A stretch of DNA of 64,000 nt from CAXBCP01 sp963974055 (lineage in GTDB: Bacteria > Pseudomonadota > Alphaproteobacteria > MPNO01 > UBA830): positions 1 through 64,000 of the forward strand of contig CAXBCP010000010.1 of the NCBI GenBank assembly GCA_963974055.1. Reading direction: 5' to 3'. Of this stretch, positions 7,413 to 15,806 are shown piece by piece. Made by a program: the position numbers and the translations under genes. The notes beneath the pieces were generated by a model. That model had not been told where the DNA came from and did no database searches. It saw only the letters and a program-made list of their open reading frames with translations. How positions within the stretch are numbered: position 1 is the first letter of the stretch; the number at the start of each line of letters is the position of its first letter.

Positions 7413-8789
7413 ATGTTCGACGGGCTGACAGATCGTTTCGGCGAGATATTCGACCGGCTGAAAAAGCGCGGGGCGTTGTCCGAGGCCGACGTGACGGCGG
7501 CGATGCGGGAAATCCGCGTCGCGCTGCTGGAAGCCGATGTCGCGCTGCCCGTGGTCAAGGACTTCATCGACGGGGTGCGCGAACGCGCCATCGGCGAAGA
7601 AGTCATGCGCTCGGTCACGCCCGGCCAGCAGGTCGTCAAGATCGTCAACGACTACCTGACCGAGATGCTCGGCCCCGAAAGCGGCGAGTTCGAAATCCGC
7701 GCCGCCGCGCCCGCCGCCGTGATGATGGTCGGGCTCCAGGGCTCGGGCAAGACCACCACATCGGCGAAAATCGCCAAGCGCATCCAGGAAAAGCAGTTCA
7801 AGAAGGTGCTGATGGCGTCGCTCGACGTCCGCCGTCCCGCGGCGCAGCAGCAGCTTGAAATTCTCGGCACCCAGGCGAAGGTCGCGACCCTGCCGATCGT
7901 GCCTTTCCAGACGCCGCGCATGATCGCCGACCGGGCGATGGATACCGCGCGCAAGGAAGGCTACGACGTCGTCATCCTCGATACCGCCGGCCGGCTGCAT
8001 GTCGACGACGAGCTGATGGCCGAGGTCGCGGATGTCCGCGACGGCGCGAAACCGGCGGAAATCCTGCTGGTTGCCGATGCCATGACCGGCCAGGACGCGG
8101 TCAACGTGGCCCAGTCCTTCAACGAAAAACTGAGCCTGACGGGTATTGTGCTGACCCGCGTCGACGGCGACGCCCGCGGCGGCGCCGCCCTGTCGATGCG
8201 CTCGGTGACCGGCACGCCGATCCGCCTGCTGGGCACCGGCGAAAAGCTCGAGGCGCTCGAATCCTTCCATCCCGACCGGATCGCGTCGCGGATCCTCGGC
8301 ATGGGCGACGTCGTCAGCCTGGTCGAAAAAGCGTCCGAGCTGGTCGAACAGGACGAGGCCGAGCGCCTCATGAAGAAGATGGAAGCCGGCAGCTTCGATC
8401 TTGACGATTTCGCCGCCCAGCTGCGCCAGCTGCGCAAGATGGGCGGGCTGAACGGCATCATGGGCATGCTGCCCGGCGTGAAAAAGGCCCAGGCGCAGAT
8501 GGCGGCCGCCAATATCGACGACAGGATGGTGATCCGCCAGGAAGCCATCATCGGTTCGATGACGGTCAAGGAACGCAAGAAACCCGACCTGATCAAGGCG
8601 TCGCGCAAGGTGCGCATCGCCGCAGGGTCCGGCACGTCGGTGCAGGACGTCAACAAGGTCCTGAAGCAGTATCAGGAAATGACGCGGATGATGAAGCGAA
8701 TGAAGAAGATGGGGAAAAAGGGGCTCATGCGCTCCGGCCTCCCCGGCATGATGCCGCCCGGGATGCCGCCGGGCCCCGGAATGAGATAA
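7413..8789 (+). CDS. ffh: signal recognition particle protein Ffh
   Basis: The 458-residue SRP GTPase binds 4.5S RNA and signal sequences and docks with FtsY for co-translational insertion. The N domain (about 1-95) is followed by the G domain with GLQGSGKTT (107-115), the DTAGR motif, and TRVDG, which replaces the usual TKxDG. The methionine-rich M domain ends in a lysine/methionine tail. Start MFDGLTDRFGEIFDRL and length are typical. No 4.5S RNA gene was found in this window. It heads the conserved ffh-rpsP-rimM-trmD-rplS order, although a parS site separates it from rpsP. Confidence 0.97.
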   Translation: MFDGLTDRFGEIFDRLKKRGALSEADVTAAMREIRVALLEADVALPVVKDFIDGVRERAIGEEVMRSVTPGQQVVKIVNDYLTEMLGPESGEFEIRAAAPAAVMMVGLQGSGKTTTSAKIAKRIQEKQFKKVLMASLDVRRPAAQQQLEILGTQAKVATLPIVPFQTPRMIADRAMDTARKEGYDVVILDTAGRLHVDDELMAEVADVRDGAKPAEILLVADAMTGQDAVNVAQSFNEKLSLTGIVLTRVDGDARGGAALSMRSVTGTPIRLLGTGEKLEALESFHPDRIASRILGMGDVVSLVEKASELVEQDEAERLMKKMEAGSFDLDDFAAQLRQLRKMGGLNGIMGMLPGVKKAQAQMAAANIDDRMVIRQEAIIGSMTVKERKKPDLIKASRKVRIAAGSGTSVQDVNKVLKQYQEMTRMMKRMKKMGKKGLMRSGLPGMMPPGMPPGPGMR

Positions 8790-8861
8790 GGGGCATCGGG
8801 CAAATGGAATTACGCAACCGGATTGACGCTAAGAAGCGGAAATAATTTATCTTATCAGAGA

Positions 8862-8877
8862 TGTTTCACGTGAAACA
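8862..8877. promoter_or_regulatory. parS: parS centromere site (ParB binding)
   Basis: TGTTTCACGTGAAACA is a perfect 16-bp palindrome identical to the conserved bacterial parS consensus. ParB loads here and spreads to organise the origin region for segregation and SMC loading. It lies in the 117-base gap between ffh and rpsP. In most bacteria parS sites cluster near oriC, so this places the window in the origin domain. No parA or parB gene and no second perfect site was seen in the window. Confidence 0.93.
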
Positions 8878-8906
8878 TTGCGATTAAATGGAGGGTTTAT
8901 AACCTA

Positions 8907-9422
8907 ATGTCGATAAAACTGAGACTGTCCCGGGGCGGCGCGAAAAAGCGTCCCTATTACCGTATCGTTGTCGCCGATTCACGCAAGCCGCGCGACGGCC
9001 GCTATATCGAACGCGTCGGCACCTATAACCCGATGCTGCCGCAGGGACATCCGGACCGGATCAAACTGGACGGCGAGCGCATCAAGCACTGGCTCGGCGT
9101 CGGCGCGCAGCCGTCGGAGCGGGTTGCCCGTTTCCTCGGCCAGGCCGAAATCATCCCCATGCCGGCGATCAGCGAGACGCCCAAGAAAAGTGCGCCCCGT
9201 GCCAAGACCATGCAGCGCATGAAGGAAGCCGAAGCGGCGGCCGAGGCCAAGGCGGAAGCGGATGCCGCGGCGGCGGCAGCGGCGGCCGAGGAAGCGGCAG
9301 CGGCGGCAGCGGCCCCGGCGGAAGAAGAAGCGCCTGCCGAGGAGGCCCCGGTCGAGGAAGCTGCGGCTGAAGAAGCCCCGGCCGAAGAAGCTGCGGCCGA
9401 GGACGCAGAGAAGACGGAGTAG
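8907..9422 (+). CDS. rpsP: 30S ribosomal protein S16 with long acidic Ala/Glu tail
   Basis: The S16 core (about residues 1-85, beginning MSIKLRLSRGGAKKRPYYRI) is followed by a linker and an Ala/Glu low-complexity tail to residue 171. Bacterial S16 is usually 80-100 residues; alphaproteobacterial versions often carry such tails, but this one is long. The protein is an early assembly factor and component of the small subunit. The tail is built from GCG/GCC/GAA/GAG codons and is unlikely to fold. rimM follows, starting about 70 bases after its stop. Confidence 0.95.
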   Translation: MSIKLRLSRGGAKKRPYYRIVVADSRKPRDGRYIERVGTYNPMLPQGHPDRIKLDGERIKHWLGVGAQPSERVARFLGQAEIIPMPAISETPKKSAPRAKTMQRMKEAEAAAEAKAEADAAAAAAAAEEAAAAAAAPAEEEAPAEEAPVEEAAAEEAPAEEAAAEDAEKTE

Positions 9423-9490
9423 GTCTGACGGCCCGGAAAAAGTCTTCAGGCAGGGGCGGCGGTTCTTCGAGCGTCGCTTCATCGGCACAG

Positions 9491-10117
9491 GTGCCGGGCG
9501 CGGCGGATCGCGACCGGATCTGCGTCGGTGCCATCGCGGGGGCGCAGGGCGTCAACGGCGCGGTAAGGATCAAGCCCTTTACCGATGCGCCGGAGGATGT
9601 CGCGGCCTACGGCCCCGTGGCGAACGAAGCGGGGGACCGCCTGTTCGATCTCGACATCCGCGAAGTGCGGGGCGGTCTTGTCATCGCCCGGCTCGACGGG
9701 GTCGCAGACCGCAACGCGGCGGAAGCGCTGAAAGGACTGCGGCTTTACGTGCCGCGGGACGCGCTGCCCGCGCCGGACGAAGACGAGTTCTACCATGCCG
9801 ATCTTCTCGGACTGAGGGTCGTGATGGCAGGCGGGCCGGAAGACGGGGCGAAGGAAGAAGGGCCGTTGGAAGACGTCGGGACGGTGCGGGCCATTATCCC
9901 CGCCGGCGCGACGGAGGTGCTGGAGATCGATCGCGGCCCCGGGGCGCATACCCTGCTGGTGCCGTTCACGAAGGCGGCAGTGCCGGAGATAGATATAGGC
10001 GCCGGGTGGCTTCGTATCGATCCGCCGGCGGAAACCGAAGCGACCGAGACCGAAGCGACCGAGACCGAAGAAGAACGACCGGACGAAGCGGAAGAGAACG
10101 GAAAGACGGAAGAGTGA
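9491..10117 (+). CDS. rimM: 16S rRNA processing protein RimM
   Basis: The 208-residue RimM assists maturation of the 30S head domain and binds S19. The N-terminal RimM domain starts at ICVGAIAGAQGVNGAVRIKPF, and a PRC-barrel domain follows (DEDEFYHADLLGLRV through TLLVPFTKAAVPEIDIGAGWLRIDPP). The C-terminus has an acidic tail with repeated ATETE units. The start is uncertain: GTG at 9491 gives a family-like N-terminus but lacks a strong ribosome-binding site, and the frame is open back to near the rpsP stop. The stop overlaps the trmD start (GTGA). Confidence 0.9.
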   Translation: MPGAADRDRICVGAIAGAQGVNGAVRIKPFTDAPEDVAAYGPVANEAGDRLFDLDIREVRGGLVIARLDGVADRNAAEALKGLRLYVPRDALPAPDEDEFYHADLLGLRVVMAGGPEDGAKEEGPLEDVGTVRAIIPAGATEVLEIDRGPGAHTLLVPFTKAAVPEIDIGAGWLRIDPPAETEATETEATETEEERPDEAEENGKTEE

Positions 10118-10854
10118 CTGCAACACGCGACATATGGACGGCGAAGGTGCTGACGCTGTTCCCGGAAATGTTTCCGGGACCGCTCGCCCATTCGCTCGCC
10201 GGCACGGCGCTGGCGGACGGCCTGTGGTCGCTCGACGCGGTCGATATTCGCGGTTTCGCGACCGATCGGCACCGCAGCGTGGATGACGCGCCTTTCGGCG
10301 GCGGCCCCGGCATGGTGATGCGCGCCGATGTCGTCGATGCGGCGATCGAGGGCGCGGCCCTGGACAACGCGCCGCTGGTTTACCTGACGCCGCGCGGCGC
10401 GCCGCTGACCCAGTCCCGGGTGGCCGGGCTTGCCGACGGCCCGGGCGTGACGCTGATCTGCGGGCGTTTCGAAGGGATCGACCAGCGGGTGCTGGAAGCG
10501 CGCGACGTGACCGAAATCAGCCTCGGCGATTTCGTCCTGTCGGGCGGCGAGCCCGCGGCGCTCGTCCTGCTCGATGCCTGCGTGCGGCTGCTGCCCGGCG
10601 TGATGGGCGCGGAAGCATCGCTCGACGAGGAAAGTTTTGCACGGGGATTGCTCGAATATCCCCATTACACACGGCCCGCCGACTGGTGCGGCCGCAAGGT
10701 GCCGGACGTTCTGTTGTCCGGCCATCATCGGAATATCTGTGCCTGGCGAACGGATCAGGCGGAGATGACAACACGGACCCGGCGGCCCGACCTGTGGGAT
10801 CGGTACCAAAAGGATCGGAAGAACCAGAAGGAACAATGTCATGAACGTGATTGA
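10114..10854 (+). CDS. trmD: tRNA (guanine-N1)-methyltransferase TrmD
   Basis: The 246-residue SPOUT-class enzyme methylates G37 of tRNAs using S-adenosylmethionine, which prevents +1 frameshifting. The knot motifs are LICGRFEGIDQRVLE and SLGDFVLSGGEPAAL, with the C-terminal HYTRPADWCGRKVPDVLLSGHH. GTG at 10114 was chosen because it overlaps the rimM stop and GGAAGA precedes it. The last 14 bases overlap the start of rplS. The tail after the usual end (KDRKNQKEQCHERD) is polar and may be dispensable. Confidence 0.96.
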   Translation: MTATRDIWTAKVLTLFPEMFPGPLAHSLAGTALADGLWSLDAVDIRGFATDRHRSVDDAPFGGGPGMVMRADVVDAAIEGAALDNAPLVYLTPRGAPLTQSRVAGLADGPGVTLICGRFEGIDQRVLEARDVTEISLGDFVLSGGEPAALVLLDACVRLLPGVMGAEASLDEESFARGLLEYPHYTRPADWCGRKVPDVLLSGHHRNICAWRTDQAEMTTRTRRPDLWDRYQKDRKNQKEQCHERD

Positions 10855-11359
10855 ACAAATCGAACAGGGCGAAATCGATCGCCTGGTCGCCGAACGGCCG
10901 GTGCCGGAATTCGCCCCGGGCGATACCGTCCGGGTCCATTTCAGGGTCGTCGAGGGAACGCGCGAACGTATCCAGGTCTATGAAGGCGTGGTCATCGCCC
11001 GTACCGCCAAGGCGCTGAATTCGTCCTTTACGGTGCGCAAGATTTCCTACGGCGAAGGCGTCGAACGTGTCTTCCCGCTGTACAGCCCGCGGATCGAAAA
11101 GATCGAGGTTGTTCGCCGGGGCGCTGTCCGCCGCGCGAAGCTGTATTACCTGCGGTCGCGCCGTGGCAAGTCCGCGCGCATCGCGGAAAAGGTCGACCGC
11201 CGTTTCGGCGCTGCTGCGACCGGGGGCAAGAACGCTGCGCCCGCGACCGCCGCCGAGGCCGTGGAGATGAAGGACGAAGCGATGGACCAGGCGACCGTGC
11301 CGACCGCCGCGGCGCCCGATGCCGCCCCCGACGCGGGCGCGGAGACGAAAGACTCCTGA
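10841..11359 (+). CDS. rplS: 50S ribosomal protein L19
   Basis: The L19 core (about residues 1-125) contains GDTVRVHFRVVEGTRERIQ and GVERVFPLYSPRIEKIEV, at the 30S-50S interface. A further ~45 residues form an Ala/Asp-rich low-complexity tail (172 residues in all, against about 115-130 usually). It starts inside the end of trmD, so the two are probably translationally coupled. Two hairpins follow at 11389-11466. Confidence 0.96.
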   Translation: MNVIEQIEQGEIDRLVAERPVPEFAPGDTVRVHFRVVEGTRERIQVYEGVVIARTAKALNSSFTVRKISYGEGVERVFPLYSPRIEKIEVVRRGAVRRAKLYYLRSRRGKSARIAEKVDRRFGAAATGGKNAAPATAAEAVEMKDEAMDQATVPTAAAPDAAPDAGAETKDS

Positions 11360-11388
11360 TCCTGCTTCGGCGCGCAGGCTGACACGGT

Positions 11389-11466
11389 CTCCCGTCGTTT
11401 CGGCGGCGGGAGCCTGCGGCCGCCGGCGTGCCGGTAGGTGAGGATGGCGGGCCGGTATACCGGCCC
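11389..11466. terminator. two hairpins between rplS and leuC
   Basis: The first stem pairs 11389-11397 with 11404-11412 (9 bp, one G-T pair). The second is the perfect 18-bp palindrome GGGCCGGTATACCGGCCC at 11449-11466. Neither has a U tract, so Rho-independent termination is not secure. They may mark the boundary between the ribosomal operon and the leucine genes or act in the leuC leader. Confidence 0.4.
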
Positions 11467-11526
11467 GGATGGCCCGTTGCCGCGACCGCGGCGCGGATGG
11501 GATGAGACGTTGAGAGGTTAAGACAC

Positions 11527-12942
11527 ATGGCCGAACCGAAGACACTGTTCGATAAAATCTGGGACTCCCACCTGGTCGAGGAAAAGGATGACGGCACCTG
11601 CATCATCTATATCGATCGCCAGATCATTCACGAAATCACCAGCGCACAGGCGTTCGACGGTCTTCGCGAATCCAACCGGCCGGTGCGGGTGAAGGACGCC
11701 CATCTTCTGGTCGCCGACCATAACGTCCCCACCAAGGGCCGCGCCGACGGGATCGAGAACGAGGAATCCCGCATCCAGATCGAACTGCTCGAAAAGAACG
11801 CGAAGGAATTCGATCTGCCGTTTTTCGACTTCCTCGACGTCCGCCAGGGCATCGTGCATGTCATCGGCCCGGAACAGGGGTTCACTCAGCCCGGCCTGAC
11901 CCTGGTCTGCGGCGATTCCCACACCGCGACGCACGGCGCGCTCGGCGCGCTTGCCTTCGGCATCGGCACGTCCGAGGTCGAGCACGTGCTGGCGACCCAG
12001 ACGCTGCTGCAGAAACCGTCCAAGAACATGCGCGTCACCGTCAGCGGCGAGATGAAGGAAGGCGTGACCGCGAAGGACATCATCCTCGCGATCATCGGCA
12101 AGATCGGCACGGCCGGCGGCACCGGCTGCGTGATCGAGTATGCCGGCAAGGTGATCGAGGACATGTCGGTCGAGGGCCGCATGACGGTCTGCAACATGAC
12201 CATCGAAGCCGGCGCGCGCGCCGGTCTGGTTGCGCCCGACGAAAAGGTCTTCGAATACCTCAAGGGCCGTCCCATGGCGCCCAAGGGCGCGGCCTGGGAA
12301 CAGGCCGTCGAATACTGGCGGACGCTCAAATCCGATCCCGGCGCCACATACGATATCGAGGTCGAACTCGATGCGTCGGAAATCGAGCCCTATGTTTCCT
12401 GGGGCACCAGCCCCGAAATGGTCGCGCCGATCGGGTCGGTCGTGCCGAACCCCGCCGATATCGCCGATCCCGCCAAGCGCCAGACCGTCGAAGGCGCGCT
12501 GGAATACATGGGCATCGAGGCGGGCATGAAGCTCTCCGACATTTACGTCGACAAGGTCTTTATCGGTTCGTGCACCAATTCGCGCATCGAGGACATTCGC
12601 GCCGCCGCGGCGGTCGCCAAAGGCCGCAAGGTCGCGGACAGCGTCTATGCGATGGTGGTGCCGGGCTCCGGGCTGATCAAGGAACAGGCCGAATCCGAAG
12701 GGCTCGACAAGATCCTGATCGAGGCCGGTTTCGACTGGCGCGAACCGGGCTGTTCCATGTGTCTCGGCATGAACGGCGACATGCTGGAACCGGGCGAACG
12801 CTCGGCGTCCACGTCGAACCGCAATTTCCAGGGACGCCAGGGACCGGGCGGGCGCACGCATCTCGTCAGCCCCGCCATGGCCGCTGCCGCCGCGGTTACC
12901 GGTCATCTGACCGATGTCCGCGAACTGGCCGATACCGAATAA
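11527..12942 (+). CDS. leuC: 3-isopropylmalate dehydratase large subunit
   Basis: The 471-residue LeuC, with LeuD, isomerises 2- to 3-isopropylmalate in leucine biosynthesis. The [4Fe-4S] cluster ligands are the cysteine of FIGSCTNSRIEDIR and the pair in GCSMCLGMN. The GDSHTATHGALGALAFGIGTSEVEHVLATQT signature region is present. Length is as expected for the bacterial enzyme. leuD follows after 14 bases. A dedicated leader peptide or T-box was not seen upstream. Confidence 0.97.
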   Translation: MAEPKTLFDKIWDSHLVEEKDDGTCIIYIDRQIIHEITSAQAFDGLRESNRPVRVKDAHLLVADHNVPTKGRADGIENEESRIQIELLEKNAKEFDLPFFDFLDVRQGIVHVIGPEQGFTQPGLTLVCGDSHTATHGALGALAFGIGTSEVEHVLATQTLLQKPSKNMRVTVSGEMKEGVTAKDIILAIIGKIGTAGGTGCVIEYAGKVIEDMSVEGRMTVCNMTIEAGARAGLVAPDEKVFEYLKGRPMAPKGAAWEQAVEYWRTLKSDPGATYDIEVELDASEIEPYVSWGTSPEMVAPIGSVVPNPADIADPAKRQTVEGALEYMGIEAGMKLSDIYVDKVFIGSCTNSRIEDIRAAAAVAKGRKVADSVYAMVVPGSGLIKEQAESEGLDKILIEAGFDWREPGCSMCLGMNGDMLEPGERSASTSNRNFQGRQGPGGRTHLVSPAMAAAAAVTGHLTDVRELADTE

Positions 12943-12956
12943 GGGAGAACAGGACC

Positions 12957-13577
12957 ATGAAAAAGTTTGAAACCTTCAGCGGTGTCGCGGTGCCGTTCCC
13001 CGGCCACAATATCGATACCGACCGGATCATTCCGGCGCGCTTCCTCAAAACCATCAAGCGCACCGGGCTCGGCGTGAACCTGTTCAACGATATCCGCTAT
13101 AACGATGACGGCTCCGAGAAAGAGGATTTCATCCTCAACCAGCCGGCCTACCGCAAATCCGAAGTGCTGATTGCCGGCGACAATTTCGGCTGCGGCTCGT
13201 CGCGCGAACATGCGCCCTGGGCACTGACCGATTTCGGTATCCGTTGCGTGATCTCGACCTCGTTCGCCGATATCTTTTTCAACAACTCGTTCAAGAACGG
13301 CCTGCTGTTGATCCGGGTTACGCCGGAACAGCGCGATGCGCTTCTCGAAGACGCGGCCCGCGGCGAAAATGCGCGGGTCGAGATCGACCTGGAGAACCAG
13401 AAAATCACGCGTCCCGACGGCGAGGAAATCGCCTTCGAGGTCGATGCGTTCCGCAAGCACTGCCTGCTCGAAGGTCTCGACGATATCGGCATCACGCTGC
13501 AGTCGGGCGAAAAGATCGACGAATTCGAGGCGAAGCAGAAGCTTTCGATGCCGTGGATGCAGGGCGCGCGGGTTTAA
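12957..13577 (+). CDS. leuD: 3-isopropylmalate dehydratase small subunit
   Basis: The 206-residue LeuD swivelling domain completes the active site with LeuC. The signature GDNFGCGSSREHAPWAL is intact. The start ATG at 12957 has AGGGAGAACAGGA upstream and gives the usual N-terminus (MKKFETFSGVAVPFPGHNIDTDRIIPARFL region). leuB begins 100 bases downstream, after a palindromic repeat. Confidence 0.97.
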   Translation: MKKFETFSGVAVPFPGHNIDTDRIIPARFLKTIKRTGLGVNLFNDIRYNDDGSEKEDFILNQPAYRKSEVLIAGDNFGCGSSREHAPWALTDFGIRCVISTSFADIFFNNSFKNGLLLIRVTPEQRDALLEDAARGENARVEIDLENQKITRPDGEEIAFEVDAFRKHCLLEGLDDIGITLQSGEKIDEFEAKQKLSMPWMQGARV

Positions 13578-13605
13578 TCCAACCGTTACACGTTGTCCCC
13601 ACGGT

Positions 13606-13633
13606 CGTCATGCCGGTTTTCGCCGGAATGACG
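13606..13633. repeat. palindromic intergenic repeat between leuD and leuB
   Basis: CGTCATGCCGG (13606-13616) pairs with CCGGAATGACG (13623-13633) with one mismatch around a TTTTCG loop. It resembles the CGTCATTCC(C/G)GCGAAA-type palindromes scattered between genes in many alphaproteobacteria, and is similar to the element at 647-668. It may stabilise or attenuate the leuCD-leuB transcript. Confidence 0.55.
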
Positions 13634-13676
13634 ATCGTGAACGGGATGGCACAGACCGAACACAGGGAGCAGCCCG

Positions 13677-14789
13677 ATGGCCGCCAATAAAAAAGTTCTC
13701 ATGCTGCCGGGCGACGGCATCGGCACCGAAGTAATGGCGGAAGTCCGCCGGCTGATCGACTGGATGGACAAGCGCCGGTCGGTGACGTTCGACGTGACCG
13801 AAGACCTGGTCGGCGGCGCTGCTTACGAAGCGCATGGCGTGGCGATAACCGATAAGGCCATGGACACCGCCATGAATTCGGACGCCGTTCTGTTCGGCGC
13901 CGTCGGTGGCCCGCAATGGGACAATGTCGGTTACGACGTGCGCCCCGAAGCCGGTCTGCTGCGCCTGCGCAAGGACATGGACCTGTTCGCCAACCTGCGC
14001 CCCGCGATCTGCTTCGACGCGCTGGCCGATGCGTCCAGCCTGAAACGCGACCTCGTCGCCGGGCTCGATATCCTGATCGTTCGCGAACTGACGGGCGGCG
14101 TCTATTTCGGCGAACCGCGCGGCATCGAGACCCTGCCCGACGGCCAGCGCCGCGGCGTGAACACCCAGGTCTACACGACCGAGGAAATCCGACGCGTCTG
14201 CCGGGTCGCGTTCGATCTGGCCGCCAAGCGCGATAACCGGGTGTGCTCGGTCGAAAAGAACAACGTCATGGAATCCGGCGTGCTGTGGCGCGAGGAAGCC
14301 ACCTGGGTCGGCGAGAACGAATATCCCGATGCCGATCTCAGCCACATGCTGGCCGATAACTGCGCGATGCAGCTGGTCCGCACGCCGAAGCAGTTCGACG
14401 TCATCGTGACCGACAACCTGTTCGGCGACATGCTGTCGGACGTGGCGTCGATGCTGACCGGCTCGCTCGGCATGCTGCCGTCCGCGTCGCTCGGCCCGGC
14501 CGACGAATCCGGCCGCCGCCGCGCCATGTACGAACCGGTCCACGGTTCGGCCCCGGATATCGCGGGCCAGGGCAAGGCCAACCCGCTGGCGATGATCCAG
14601 TCCTACGCGATGATGCTGCGCTATTCGTTCGACATGGGCGAAGACGCCGACCTGGTCGAACAGGCGGTGCGCAACGTGCTCGATTCAGGCAAGCGTACCG
14701 GCGACATCATGCAGGACGGCATGACGCTGATTTCCTGCCAGCAGATGGGCGAAGCGGTAACGGCCGAACTGGACAAGCTGGCGGCGTAA
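13677..14789 (+). CDS. leuB: 3-isopropylmalate dehydrogenase
   Basis: The 370-residue NAD-dependent oxidative decarboxylase performs the third step of leucine synthesis. Visible motifs are LMLPGDGIGTEVMAE at the start, RPAICFDALADASSLKRD (substrate region), the metal-binding VTDNLFGDMLSDVASMLTGSLG, and EPVHGSAPDIAGQGKANP (NAD binding). Start ATG 13677 has GGGAG upstream. It closes the leu group and is convergent with the DUF1428 gene. Confidence 0.97.
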   Translation: MAANKKVLMLPGDGIGTEVMAEVRRLIDWMDKRRSVTFDVTEDLVGGAAYEAHGVAITDKAMDTAMNSDAVLFGAVGGPQWDNVGYDVRPEAGLLRLRKDMDLFANLRPAICFDALADASSLKRDLVAGLDILIVRELTGGVYFGEPRGIETLPDGQRRGVNTQVYTTEEIRRVCRVAFDLAAKRDNRVCSVEKNNVMESGVLWREEATWVGENEYPDADLSHMLADNCAMQLVRTPKQFDVIVTDNLFGDMLSDVASMLTGSLGMLPSASLGPADESGRRRAMYEPVHGSAPDIAGQGKANPLAMIQSYAMMLRYSFDMGEDADLVEQAVRNVLDSGKRTGDIMQDGMTLISCQQMGEAVTAELDKLAA

Positions 14790-14823
14790 AGGCGGCGGCT
14801 GCCGACGCGGCGCGGTTTCGGAC

Positions 14824-15177
14824 TTAAGCTTCGACAATCGCTTCGAAGCCGCCGAAGATCATCCGTTTGCCGTCGAAGGGCATGGGGTTTGTTTCCGGCG
14901 TCATGCGCGGGTCGGCCATAATCTTTTCCCAGGCGGCATCGCGCACGTCCCGCGACGGCCAGGCGATCCAGGAAAACACAACCGTTTCGTCCGGCTTCAG
15001 CAGCACGGCGGACGGCATCGAGTTCAATTCGCCCGTTTTCACGTCGTCGCCCCAGCATTCCACGACCGACAGGGCACCGTTCTCCCTGAAAATCGCAGCC
15101 GCGTCTTCTGCATGTTTACGGAACGCTTCCCGGTTCGCGGTCGGTACGGCGGCCATGAATCCGTCTATATAGGTCAT
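14824..15177 (-). CDS. DUF1428 (YbaA-like) family protein
   Basis: The 117-residue protein has the DUF1428 pattern: MTYIDGFMAAVPTANREAF at the start, ECWGDDVKTGE in the middle, ETVVFSWIAWPSRDVRDAAWEKIMADPRM, and a GKRMIFGGFEAI end. The family adopts a dimeric alpha-beta barrel fold and its biochemical role is not established. It sits 33 bases downstream of the AHSA1-type gene on the same strand, and the two genes are probably one transcript under the MarR-type regulator encoded divergently. Confidence 0.85.
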   Translation of the reverse strand: MTYIDGFMAAVPTANREAFRKHAEDAAAIFRENGALSVVECWGDDVKTGELNSMPSAVLLKPDETVVFSWIAWPSRDVRDAAWEKIMADPRMTPETNPMPFDGKRMIFGGFEAIVEA

Positions 15178-15210
15178 TATTTTCTTCCTCCGTTTTGTGG
15201 GTGCGGTCCG

Positions 15211-15705
15211 TCACGCCGGTTGCGTGCCGAGTGCACGTGCGACGTCCGCGAGCTGGGCGGACGCGGCGGTCCAGCCGTCCCTGAAACCCATTTCCAGATG
15301 CTTTTCGACATCGGCCTTGCTTGTATGTCTGGCGCCCCAGATCAGATGGGTCGTCCCGTCTCCGTTGTCTGACAGGCGGACAAAGCCGGTCATGAACGAT
15401 TCCGGCTGCGGGATGAAGCCTTCGGTGAAGGCGTCGGTGAAAGCCAGGCGTTCTTCGGGGACGATCTCGAGCCAGATACCCGACACCTCGACCCGTTCGC
15501 CCTCCGGTCCCTGCATGGTGCAGTTCATGCGCCCGCCGGGGCGCAGGTCGAAATCCGCTTCCGGGACGGTCCAGGGCGCGGGGCAATACCATTGGCGAAG
15601 CAGCTCCGGTTCCGTCCAGCATCGCCAGACGGCGCTGCGCGGGGCGTCGATGGTCCGGTCCAGAACAAGTGTCAGCCCGTTATCTTCGATCCGTGTCGAT
15701 GTCAT
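15211..15705 (-). CDS. SRPBCC / AHSA1-type (START-like fold) protein
   Basis: The 164-residue protein belongs to the AHSA1 (Hsp90 ATPase activator homologue) branch of the SRPBCC superfamily. RTIDAPRSAVWRCWTEPELLRQWYCP opens the domain, the GGRMNCTMQGPEGE strand region follows, and it closes with THLIWGARHTSKADVEKHLEMGF. Such proteins bind hydrophobic small ligands; the ligand here is unknown. The start at 15705 (MTSTRIED) was chosen over an ATG eight codons upstream because GGAG lies upstream at proper spacing. It is paired with DUF1428 and divergent from a MarR regulator, a common arrangement for stress-induced genes. Confidence 0.82.
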   Translation of the reverse strand: MTSTRIEDNGLTLVLDRTIDAPRSAVWRCWTEPELLRQWYCPAPWTVPEADFDLRPGGRMNCTMQGPEGERVEVSGIWLEIVPEERLAFTDAFTEGFIPQPESFMTGFVRLSDNGDGTTHLIWGARHTSKADVEKHLEMGFRDGWTAASAQLADVARALGTQPA

Positions 15706-15771
15706 TCCCAATTCTCCAGCGATGTGCATTCCGGTTGTTTCGGCGGATATGCCGGGAGCGGCCGTATTAGC

Positions 15772-15801
15772 TTGATCATTACGTTGATGTCAACATATAA
15801 T
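15772..15801 (+). promoter_or_regulatory. sigma-70 promoter with operator for the marR-type gene
   Basis: TTGATC (15772-15777) and TATAAT (15796-15801) are separated by 18 bases. The spacer holds an inverted repeat GTTGA-TG-TCAAC (15783-15794), a plausible operator for the MarR-type protein itself. The -10 ends only five bases before the ATG at 15807, so the transcript would be leaderless or nearly so. Confidence 0.5.
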
Positions 15802-15806
15802 ACAGG

